Source of the DNA: Pomacea canaliculata
Taxonomy: Eukaryota > Mollusca > Gastropoda > Architaenioglossa > Ampullariidae
Length of the DNA: 64,000 nt
NCBI RefSeq assembly: GCF_003073045.1
Contig: NC_037591.1
Span: 29,476,537 to 29,540,536 of the forward strand
Reading direction: 5' to 3'
Below the pieces are notes generated by a model, which worked only from the letters and a program-made list of their open reading frames with translations, did no database searches and was not told where the DNA came from. How positions within the stretch are numbered: the stretch's first letter is position 1; each line of letters begins with the position of its first letter. The position numbers and the translations under genes are program-made. Of the stretch, positions 12,946-27,600 are shown piece after piece.

Positions 12946-13412
12946 GTTACGAAATTGAGTATTTTTAGTTTGACGAGGCCTTGGCGGAAGTGGCGATGTC
13001 AAGGCCAGGGCGTACTGCGTCTTAATTTTTTAATATTTTTTTTTTTATTTATGCATTTTTAGCATTATTTGAAGGATCTATAAAAGGGGCTGGGGTGGGC
13101 CTGGGTGGTGCGGTATTCGATTTTTCTGAGTTGTTAGTAGTACTGTCTGTGTGAGTTGGAAGTAGTACTCTGTGTGAGTTGAAAATAAGAGGATAAGTAG
13201 CCTGTGTGGCAGTCCGCTGACTTATGGTGGTTATAACGTTGAGTTGTTGAACATTGAAAATAATACTGAGAAATATTACAGTGTGAGCCGCTGTATACGT
13301 GTTCTATCTTCTGTTTCAACGGATGACTGGAAGTGACTTTGTAACAGGAAAGTGGTGACACCGCAGATTTTCAGATCTTTAAACGAGCCAAGTTACCGCT
13401 ACGGTCGTAACA
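12946..13412 (+). repeat. Right LTR
   Basis: Matches the left LTR along its length with scattered small differences and ends CGTAACA next to the target repeat. A partial reading of the same LTR also lies at 12,036-12,230, left of the N gap, and is probably the same molecule read from another contig. Confidence 0.88.
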
Positions 13413-15248
13413 GTTCCTAGCGGGTGATTCCGACCATTTAATACCTATGACACAGTGTGAAGCCCATTATTTCATTCAGATACACTTTCCTATGACATCA
13501 ACAACGTCCTTTTAAGGTCAATGAAGTGAGCACAAAACAATAGTCTAAAGAAGGATATATGCTTCATTACCACGCATGCAAACCCACACACTCAAAAAGT
13601 CACACATCAGGAATCTGTAGTCACATCAACTATCCACAGTCAAATAGGAAAACATACGCATGTCCCATCTCATGGATCTCAGGTGCAAAGTTGTAGTTGG
13701 CTCCCTTGGTGATACCAACGCGGTTTCTTGGGTTGCACATCCCCCCAACATGAGCCAAACCCATCTTCCCAGGTGGTTCGGCATCCCTGTTCAAAAGAGA
13801 TAAGAAGATACAGTCGTCGCCAACACACGATAAACATGATCCTCCATCAAACACACTCATTACTACAGACAGACAGAAAGGGAAGAGAAATAATAAGAGC
13901 GAAGGAAAAAGTCAGGGTTAATTCACTCCGGAAACAAAGAGATGCATGCGTACGCGGTTTCGAAGGAAATGTAGTCAAAAGGCTGATTCATGGTGTTGGT
14001 AGACGCCATCCTCAAACGCTTTCCTAGGTCTTTAGTGGAGTCTTGGTACCACCACTGCAAACAGAAAGTATCAATGTAGCCTGCTAATAACTATGTAATA
14101 ACGCCATCATAGGAATAGAAGAAATAGCTACAGATTACTTTTACTGTTGTGACAAATAAAGTATCATTTAGCTTAAGAAGTAGAACATTTCTATTTTTAG
14201 TTACTAGGTACACTTACCGGGTTGCTTCTCCAGATCTCCACATTGACGACTTTGATCGTGATGTCCCACCCGACCAGCGAGGGGTTGTGCAGCACACCGG
14301 CAATCTGTCAGAAACAGTCAGAATGGTGTCAACACTGTGCAAAAGTCGTTATTCGTGATATACGGGCCATACTAACTACCTGTTACAACCATCTTTGTGG
14401 GTAAATAAAACATTACGAACATTTTGCAGACATAGCAATGTCTTCCTAGCTAGATGAAAAAAAAAACAACCCACAGTTATCTTGAAAAACTGTTTATAGA
14501 ATCTAGCAGATAAACCAGTGATCCATTAATAGTGCTTTATAGCAGTGAAAGTTAAAGCCACATTAAACTAACAAAATGATCGAGAGAAGAAACGTCATAA
14601 TATCATTCATCCAGTCAGCAAACAAAACCAAGAAAACAATATCAAAAGAAGCACAAAACACTTACACCACTCCATTTTCGAGCGATGAAGTCTGTAAGCT
14701 GCTGGTTTGAGGAGATTTGATGCTTTTCCCATACTTTGTTTAAGAAGAGTCGATCCAAGTAGACGCCCACCTCTATCGTCACCTTCCTGTCGCGTACTGA
14801 CCTCTTGACTACAGCAGCAACAATACAACAACACAATTACTGTTGAACTATTTCATTATTAGGTACAGTTTGATATTCACTCGTTACGTTTCACATCATA
14901 TATCTACATTTGTTTTATATCACCTTTTTCGTTGTTTGCATCTTCATCCTCTATTTTATTCACTTCATCTTTAGACACGTCTACAAAGTTGTCTCCGAGG
15001 CTAGAAGCTGATCGTCGGTTTATTTGACCACGTAAGCAGCACGTGCAGAAAGGGAAATTTGCGGGTGAAATCTTCCGGAAGTGGGAGTAACTGGAAGTTA
15101 CGTCTTTTGACTGAATGGCTCCAACCTGCGAAATAATTGAGACAAGAGAATAAGACTTGATTACTGCCACTGTAGCGGTATTACAACATGTTGGTAAAAT
15201 ATTTAATTTATTCTCCTTCTTTGTCTACTTTTCAACTTTTTAATTTTT

Positions 15249-15323
<75 letters not shown>
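15249..15323. repeat. (TCTG)n microsatellite, intron 4 of gene B
   Basis: A pure TCTG run that begins next to the splice donor of exon 4. The inverted copy, gene C, has the complementary CAGA run in the same place. Confidence 0.97.
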
Positions 15324-17125
15324 TACCACGTTTCCATCACACAGCGACAGTGAAGCGAAGCCAGACTTGTCCCTCAGAAGGCCACTGAAGAAGCAGTCTT
15401 TGATCAGTGGGGCGACTGATTATCGTTTCGTTCTCCAAGCGCTCACCACTTTCAGGTTTGAGCATAGAACTTGCGCTTCTGAAGTGACATGTGTAGTCTC
15501 TCTCCGGAAGTGAGGCGAAGCTCGAAGTTTCTGGACTTTGACGACGGACTGGCGACGTGGTCTTCAACGTCTCTCTTGGTGAGGCTGTAACGTGTGAGCG
15601 TGAGAACAGTTGGTACACGTCTCCGATCATCTCATCTATCTCTTCAACAAATTTCTTATGCTAGTTAATTAAACTTTTTGGAAATAATTGTCTTCACAAA
15701 GTTCATTTCTTAAGTCACAATGACAACCTTTAGATGTTACAGTTCTGTATCTTAATATATAAACAAGGGATAATTTGTCAGCTTTCCAACATTACGACTT
15801 TAGGTTAAATGTGTGGTAGATCGTGAGATAGTTTTGTCTCTATGGTTAAAAACACTGCCGAAAGAGTAAGTTTCACGATGACAGCGAACATTCCATAATC
15901 ACAGGCAAGGGTGACCGAGTGACAAGTAAGAACTCTGTTCAGCAAGAGTGACACCTACCGTCTGTGTTCTCCAGACTCCAAGCTCTCTCCGTACAACGTG
16001 GCGATCTCATAGCCAGCGGCATCCGCTGTAGATACAAGTGATTAATATTCAAGAGTCTTAACCTGCGTAACTGTGTGTGTATAGGAAAAGATAAAAGACT
16101 AGAAAAGAAAGACAGTTTAAAAGGTTCAAGCAGCATTAATCACAGTTATTTATTTGGTATCTTTAACATATATTCTGCCTCTCATAAACAGTCCAAGAAG
16201 AAACTAAAAATTTTTTTCTTAATGTAAATAGCGTTAGTTTGGTAATTAAAATACTCTGACCGTATTAATTGTATTAAATAGTTTAACTGAGGAGAAGCTG
16301 TCCTTTATCTTAGATGAGCATTCTTCGGAATGGATACCTGCGCACTACAAATCGACATCATCATCATCATCAAAAAAACATAGTTGATTACAACGATTCA
16401 CAACATTTCGCTGTAGTTTGTTACATTGAAGACACTGTAATGAACAAAAGAAGAAAGTAATATCGCGGAGGTTTGTTAGACTGAACTTACCAGCCCTCGC
16501 CACTCTACTCGCATGATCCATGAGTTCATCGTCGTCCAGAACATTCTGAAGGTGCCGTTAACAGCAACACAAACACACAAACAAACAGTCGTTGAGAAAA
16601 ACGCTTTTCTCTATTTATTAAATAAAATGTAATTACATTACAAAAATATGTGAGTTGTTATCACGAACGTTGTTTTTAATGGAAAACGTTTAATTAAGGC
16701 TTTTTCATATACAAGTTTAATGAAAAATTACATATTTCAGAATATGAAACAATAACAAAAACAATAAATATTATACTAACAAGTATAATAATGAACTTCA
16801 TTGACTATCAAGTTATATTTACCTATGTCTGTGACACGATACATACTCATGTCACCGCCTTTATTCTATTATATTATCATGTAGGCAGAGACACAGGTAG
16901 AAAGAAAGACAAAGAAGAATAGAAATGTAAAGGTGGATGAGATACTCACAGAAAACTCGTGTAATGCAGCCTCCGACAAGGCGGCCATCAAACACACCAT
17001 CAGTATGGACATCTTGTCCATTGTCAGTCAGTCACACTTCGTCTCCTAAGTCGTGTGGTGGGTTGTCGGTGAAAGCCCCTCTTTTCTTGGTCGTGGCAGG
17101 CTGAACTGCTCTAAGGTGGCTTCGT

Positions 17126-17134
17126 GTTTATATA
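17126..17134 (-). promoter_or_regulatory. TATA box of gene B
   Basis: TATATAAAC on the minus strand about 105 bases above the ATG at 17,021, followed by ACGAAG. The same box and spacing occur in gene C. Confidence 0.7.
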
Positions 17135-17678
17135 CTCTCTGAGTTCCACATAAACAATGCTAATCGTGATTCAGCCCTATACCACCCACCCTCCTACCAA
17201 GGTGAAGTGGGGCTCCAGTCCTTCACTCTCCACCACCTTGACCCTCACATTGTATGGCGTGGCAGTGAGTAGTGACTAATCCAACACCTAGGAGTGTAAA
17301 TACAACAGGTCATTGTAATTTAATTAATGTGTGGTCTCTACTCGTATATACACACACACACAGCAAACATTCCCACATACAGGTACCATCAGGTAACGAA
17401 CAATGGTACCAACACTGCCCACACATTGGATAAAGGGAGCTTGGCTCTTGACAGTTATATGTTACCTTGTTTAATTGTTCAATAAGCGTTTTACGAACTG
17501 TCGTAGGAGAATGGATCAAATCTTTGATTGTGCAGGTTATGAACAGCTGACATAAATAATCTGAACAACTACCATGGCAAGTGTAATATAAACAAAGACA
17601 TGAAAATAACAAGTATCAAGATGCGTGTATATATATTACATGGTGTTGTATTTCTCTGTTTGTGCTGCGGCTGGAGTT

Positions 17679-17736
17679 TTGTCTACATATGACATATTCT
17701 TGTCTACATATGACATATTCTTGTCTACATATGACC
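17679..17736. repeat. 21-bp tandem repeat, about 2.8 units
   Basis: Unit ttgtctacatatgacatattc repeated twice in full and once in part. Confidence 0.9.
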
Positions 17737-18384
17737 ATGTCACAACCTAGAAGCACGAAAATCCTGGCATCAGGCTATAAAGTCAGTTAGCCGGCGCCAA
17801 GAAGACTGAGAACCAGACCCTTGTAACCCTGACTGACAACACTCTGTATGTTTACTCCCTTTGTCCCCGGGTAGGTGCGTGGGTCTGTGAGTGCTGTGAC
17901 CTTGGGTCACTAAGAGTACAGTTTGTCAGAAGCGGAGACAAGTGGGGTTAGGTTTGTCAGTATGAGGTCTGTAAGGTCTGATGTCAGCGACACTTACCTG
18001 CCCTGAGCTGAGGTCAACAAACAGAATTAAGACCTGTGTGCTATCGGCGAGACGGCATCCTACTTTTAAGCACTTAAAATGTGCTTTCACAAGATTCTTT
18101 TGTGTGAAATATATATGTAGACTACCATATAAACAATTCACTAAGCACTGACTCGTATACTTAATACGGGCACACCTTAGACTAATTCCGGATTTATTAT
18201 ATTAATAGGGAGAGGTGGTACTCAGTCAAATCGAATTTAGGAAAGTGGTTCTCGTGTGGAAATGTTTGAAACCCGTGGTCCTAGGTCCTCTGGTGTTTTC
18301 TGATTATTAATGGGATTTCACTGTGATATGCAAGCCACATCCCATATATATATATAGAGTGAGTGCGATAAATAACAAATACTT

Positions 18385-18730
18385 TTCAAATCAAATCAAA
18401 CTTTATTATCTGTCCGGGGAAGTCCACGACAATTTTTTTTTCTTGTTTGGTCAAAAACCCAACCACGCATACAAACATAATATGAGCATATATCTTAAAA
18501 AAACATAATGAGCAAACATACCTACCCAAACACAACATTCAACACACACTCACACCTACACCTTCTCACACATACATGTAAGCCTCCTAAGGAAGATGGT
18601 AGTAAAACTACGAGTCCTTGTGTCCTTTGTTTAGCCTGGTGATGGCTGCTGGCACCAAGGACCTCTGGGAGGCAGTGACGCACGTGGTGCTCTGTAGCGC
18701 CTGCCCGAGGTCAACAGCTGAAAGTGGAGA
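18385..18730 (-). mobile_element. Probable LINE 3' end
   Basis: The minus strand encodes a short tail TASQRSLVPAAITRLNKGHK and a stop, resembling the C-terminal tail (SFxPxAIxLLN style) of many LINE ORF2 proteins. It is followed by a 3' UTR-like stretch ending in a tttgatttgatttga tail. The clade is not resolved; this is motif recognition only. Confidence 0.4.
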
Positions 18731-19140
18731 TGGGGAGGGTGTTGTAGTAAGCTGCACAATCAAAGATTTCATCCATTCTCGTACGAAGGTTCCTAAAAGG
18801 CTTATTAAACAATTAAACAAGGTAATATATAACTGTCAAGAGCTAAGTTCCCTTTATCCAATGTGTGGGCAGTGTTGGTACCATTGTTCGTTACCTGATG
18901 TATGTGTGATTGTTTGCTGTGTGTATATACGAGTAGAGACCACACATTAATTAAATTACAATGACCTGTTGTATTTGACACTTCTAGGTGTTGGATTAAT
19001 CACTACTCACTGCCACGCCAAACAATGTGAGGGTCAAGGTGGTGGAGAGTGAAGGACTGGACCCACTTCACCCTTGGGTAGGAGGGTGGGTGGTATAGGT
19101 CTGAATCACGATTAGCATTGTTTATGTGGAACTCAGAGAG

Positions 19141-19149
19141 TATATAAAC
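19141..19149 (+). promoter_or_regulatory. TATA box of gene C
   Basis: TATATAAAC followed by ACGAAG, 112 bases before the ATG at 19,253. The interval has no in-frame ATG and no need of a 5' UTR intron. Confidence 0.7.
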
Positions 19150-19252
19150 ACGAAGCCACCTGGAACAGTTCACTCTGCCAAGACCAAGCAAAGAGGGGCT
19201 TTCGCCGACAACCCACCACACGACTAAGTAGGCGAAGTGTCAGTGACTGACA

Positions 19253-23272
<4,020 letters not shown>

Positions 23273-23540
23273 GTATGAACAGGTATGTGAGGAATCACTC
23301 TCCTTGATGACAGTGTAGCTGGTTATGGTGTTGGTATTGGCTATGTAGCTTGAATGAACAAGAGCGAAGAAAGAATAAATTGAATGACGATGACGACGAC
23401 TACGACGATGATAATAATGTACTACTATCTTGCTTTTTAATTTGTATTATCGTCGGTGTTTTGTTAATTATTGTGGTTTTCGGTTTGTTCCCCGCCGCAG
23501 TATTATGTCATTTTGCGATTGTTTGTTTTCTTGTTTTTAG

Positions 23541-23680
23541 GACTTGACAAGTCGTACAGAGTCGTGTCCAGCATAATTTATATCTTGTACTCGGCTGATG
23601 CTTGTGACAATAAAACTTTACAGAGAGACATTTATCTGAATCTTGTTTTGTTTGAGAAGTGTAATGACTCAAGTTGATCT
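23541..23680 (+). other. 3' terminal exon of gene C with poly(A) signal
   Basis: Acceptor tttttag ends at 23,540 and AATAAA lies at 23,609-23,614. The segment is open (LDKSYRVVSS...) to a TGA near 23,677, as in A and B. Confidence 0.55.
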
Positions 23681-24310
23681 GTTGTAAGTTGACGAACGCT
23701 GATGCTGGTCCGCTGGCACTTGTCTGTGAGGTTCTAAATTATTGTCAACATCTCTTTGCTTAGATGGCTGAGCAGGTTTATGTTTCTGCATCTACGGCAC
23801 TGTTGCTTTACAAGTGGTTATGTTCAATTCTACTATTGGATTCAAACACGATTTCTAATTGAAAAATCTCCAAATAGCCCGATATTGTGCCTTCCTAGTG
23901 GATCTTTATAAGGGAGAGCCATTTCTGTCGATTCATCCTGCAAGTGTCACAATGGCTGTTTGTTAACTGGCGTGGTGTTGTTTTTAATAAGAGGGCAACG
24001 TGTATTCCAACAACTCCGTCTTCAGCACTCCGAGTTTTTATCAACAGTATCTTACCTTATCATCGTCTACAATAGTCTGTCAGTGAGTCAATGAGCGAAT
24101 CAATGAGTGTCATCAAAAGAGTGGGCCACTCAGTCTTTTAGTTATCTCGTTACTTGATGACTTGAAAAATAACTGAGCATCAGAACAAATATTCTCTCTC
24201 TCTCTCTCTCTCTCTTTCACACACACATATAACAAGATCTATGCACGACTATAGGAACTGTTAAGTCATTAATGAAGATAATAATGACACCAGTGGTTGC
24301 AGATCAATTG
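23680..24310. other. C-D intergenic region
   Basis: The first 400 bases repeat, inverted, the flank below gene B (5,200-5,700); the end repeats the flank of gene A near 4,260. A (CT)n/(CA)n tract lies at 24,190-24,230. Genes C and D converge here. No gene seen. Confidence 0.65.
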
Positions 24311-24316
24311 TTTATT
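24311..24316 (-). terminator. Poly(A) signal of gene D
   Basis: AATAAA on the minus strand about 325 bases past the stop codon. E and F have the same signal at a like position, with a conserved putative 3' UTR exon between. Confidence 0.6.
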
Positions 24317-24638
24317 CAACAGTCTTGTCAAGAGGAGACTATCACAAGATGAAAATACTGTAACAAGTACATATGGTGTGTAGCATTAGTTTCTCAATGG
24401 CGATCAATATAAAAAGGTTCTTCTGACAGGTGTCGTCTTAAAGATTCATCTTCAGCTTTTGTAGTCACCTGCAAAAATAATGTCAGCAGAGGTTGGTTAG
24501 TTCCCAAACTAATCAGGATTTCTGAAAAGTCTTGACATAGACTCGATTTATAGTTTGCGACAATAATGAATGACAGTGTGTGTATGTGGCTATTACCTAC
24601 CTCCTGGTTAGTGTGTTCAAAGATGTGGGTTGACAGTT

Positions 24639-27600
24639 TTACTTGGGGCAAGACGAGCCGTCCCCGCCACACACTCCACACCTGTCTTTCTCCACACCGC
24701 CTCCCTCACCCAGACTCTTGCCGTTGCACCCGAAGGCCTGCAGACACAGAAACCCTCAGTATGACAGATGTATTTCCTAATGCCTGCTGGGTAAAACAAG
24801 TACAAGTCTTCTATCAGCAGTAGCTTCTGTGATGACGACATTGATGAAGACTCACCAGACATCGGCCTTGTACACATCGCCACGAGATGCCTCTGACATT
24901 AGAGTCGTGGTCCCTGTCGTTGTCCTCACCCCAGCATGGTGTCCCGTCCTGTAGGGCAAAGCGGGTTGTCGAGGAGCCATCCACGTGGTTGCAGGTCACG
25001 CTGCACTTCTTCATGTCTGCACAAACAAAAGAAATAAAAATAGAGTCGAGTGCTGTCAAACACAAAAAGTCTACACTTGGAGAGTCAGCATTTGAGAAAG
25101 TTTTATGCAAAACCAGATCACATTTTCCAGTTAACTCACCGCCGCTCGTGCTGTACAGGTTGCCCTCTCCAGTCAAGTTGTAGACCGAGGCACCGCTGAC
25201 CTTCACCTTGCCACAGACGGCCTTGACCCGTTGTTTGACGAGTTCCGACTCCACGCTGCTCTCACCTGGGCACACCTTGAATGACAGAATAGAATCCAGA
25301 GGACAGTGAAAAGAATTATGACGAAAATAAACTACACTTTTTGAAAATATAGCAAGCACATTATATGAAATGTTTTATGAGATTTAGCTGTTTTAAGGTA
25401 GTCCACCTGTGTGATACTTTTGTCTACTTTACACAAGATTTTATCATTGTACGTGTAGTCAGGGTGGATTGATAGTAACGTCTGGTAACGAAGGTAATGA
25501 AATGCTTGCACGCATATGGTCTTCAAGAACAATGAGATTATTTATACTCTGCTTATCCCGAGATCAGTTTTTAATGAGATCAGTAACAAGCTCCTTCTCC
25601 ATTCCTATAAGAAGTCAGATACCAATTCCACATAAAGTTCACTTAGTGCATGGGTGTGGAACGAACATGGAAATCATTTGATCCAGCCCGCCAGGGCAAT
25701 AGCACATTTGAGTAAATCGACATTTTCGAGAATCTGGCATGCACGTGACCCTCGATACAAGCCAATGGTAGGCTACTTTCTGTTTGATATTAGCTGTTGA
25801 TACGGTTGATAATTTTTTAGAAGAAGGACGAAGGTAATAATGATGATTGTTGTTGCTCCTGTTTGCTTGAAAGAGGCTCAGGACTACACAGTAAAACGTT
25901 CAGTTCTCGAACAGACACTTTCTCACACTATCTTCTATCTAACTTACAAACTCTTTTTCTCTCTCATTTACACAGACACACAAACGCGCGCGCGCGAACA
26001 TATTTACCTGTTGAAACGGACACATCTTCGCTTTAATAGCACTTCCGTTGCAGAATGTAGATATGCGAGGTCTGCAGATAAAAACAACATCGTTCTTTCA
26101 ACTATATTAAGTATAAAAGCATAAACATTTAATTTCTAACCGTTGCTGTTTACTGCTTCTGCTGTTCATCAGTCCATTAAGAAAATGAAGTCCCACTGAT
26201 AAGCTGATTAAAATTATTCTTTATAAATACAATGGGGGATTGATAGAAAAATGAAGCTGACAAACTATTTTATATACATGATTACTGAAACAACAGTAAT
26301 GATTAAAGACTTACGTGGGTCTGTTACATTGTCGTGTGGAGACGCTGACAGCATCACCACAAGTGTTGTCACAGGGAGAAGACGGACTCCATGGTCCCCA
26401 GCCACCTTCTCTCACCAGAGGACGCACATAGTTGGGGTTGACAGTCTTCAACCACGGCACGCACGTTCCTTTGAAACACATCTGCAAAGAAATGTTTTAT
26501 TTTATCTCATAGAACACCCACAGATGGAGGCAAAGATTTGGGCACACACACACATAAACGAATGCTGTCCGTGTACTCACTCGGTCGTTGCCACAAGGAG
26601 TTCCTAGAAACGTAGTCACCTCCGAAAGTTCACCAAACGGAAATTTTCTTATGCAATTAATACTGGAACAAATCTGAAAATATTGTAACTCTTGTTAGAA
26701 ATCTTTATTGTAAGTTAATGATTCAGCAAACTTGTAAATAAATATATCTCATGTTTCTTAAACAAATTTATTAAAAATAAAGGACTGATTCACTGACTCA
26801 CACCTTCACGCATTCATATATATATATTTTTCAAAATCTTTTAACTTTGTATTCATTTTTCCCCCAACAAGAAAGCATGTTAATCTAAAGTGTTGTTGGC
26901 CTAAACCGTATCTATCTCCTCCTCTTCTCTCCTCCCTTTACAAAAATCCCATTTCGTCCTTTACAGACACCAAGATCTTCATAGCGTTTGCATACTGTAT
27001 TTTAAAATAATCGAGAAAATCGTGCCAAACGCTTACGTCAGCAGAAGGAATGTGCAAATACTCGAATCCATCTCCTTTATTCAGCCTGCACTGGTCATCC
27101 AGCGTAGCCTTCTGACCTGTTTCCATCATTATCATGATCATCATCCATCAATCATACATCGATCATCATCAATCATCTATCATCATGATCATCATTACTT
27201 ATGTTTACCTGTATATACAAATGTCTGCATCATAGCCCTATGTCTGGTGACAAAGAAGTAAGTGAAGATACCATCTTTGCTAGCACTAAGTAAAGGAAAC
27301 TCAAGTCCACGGTCACGAATACTAAGCTGACAGGAAAGTAAATATGACTTTGACAACAACATGTTCTTACCTCTGTACAGGGGGACGATGTTGTTGACGC
27401 TGTTGTACTTAGAGATGTCAACGTTCTGTTTAAACAGGCAGCCCTTGGAGCTGGTGTCAGACAAGATTGAAGACAGGGGATCACATGTAAAGAACTGGCT
27501 TCAAACTCTTTACTATTGTGTGTGTATGTACACGCATGTGCTTACATTTTAATTCTTTTCTATACCTCTTTGATTGTAAGGTCTGTATTAAAGAGTACGA

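Larger units (their letters stand above)
6753..13412 (+). mobile_element. Ty3/gypsy LTR retrotransposon with Gmr1-like domain order (fossil)
   Basis: A full-length LTR element inside an intron of gene B, flanked by the 5-bp target duplication gttcc (6748-6752 and 13413-13417). Its termini are TGTTACG and CGTAACA. After the left LTR lies a primer-binding site resembling the tRNA-Pro type. Parts in order: gag region with a zinc knuckle (CYSCGGKGHK, near 8142-8185), aspartic protease (RDTG, near 8475), integrase zinc-binding domain (about 9030-9145, CQSCDACQK) and core (to about 9460), reverse transcriptase (FLRMPFG near 10,850; DDILVH near 10,960), RNase H (about 11,130-11,640), polypurine stretch near 12,022-12,035, right LTR. 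Integrase before reverse transcriptase is unusual for Ty3/gypsy. As assembled the internal frame is broken well over ten times. Alike LTRs and an intact target repeat suggest a young insertion. Confidence 0.9.
6246..17021 (-). pseudogene. Gene B: catalytic-only metalloproteinase copy, probably dead
   Basis: A minus-strand copy of the A/C gene. Exons from 5' to 3': 17021-16950 (signal peptide MDKMSILMVCLMAALSEA), 16551-16491, 16025-15959, 15584-15327, 15125-14924 (prodomain), 14808-14666, 14304-14218, 14054-13954, 13786-13658 (HEMGH), 6587-6468 (MGLKHD), 6318-6246 (stop). The catalytic exons are intact and keep the zinc site. The prodomain exons carry several small length changes against gene C that disturb the frame, and the exon 2 acceptor AG is altered, although a second AG six bases on would stay in frame. 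The intron after exon 9 carries a 6.7-kb LTR element, taking the gene span to 10.8 kb. It is either a young pseudogene or partly spoiled by assembly errors. Confidence 0.75.
17545..18745. other. Spacer between divergent genes B and C
   Basis: The unpaired centre of the B/C inverted repeat. It holds three tandem 21-bp units (ttgtctacatatgacatattc) at about 17,679-17,736 and a minus-strand LINE tail at 18,385-18,730. No host gene is visible. Genes B and C are transcribed away from it. Confidence 0.7.
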
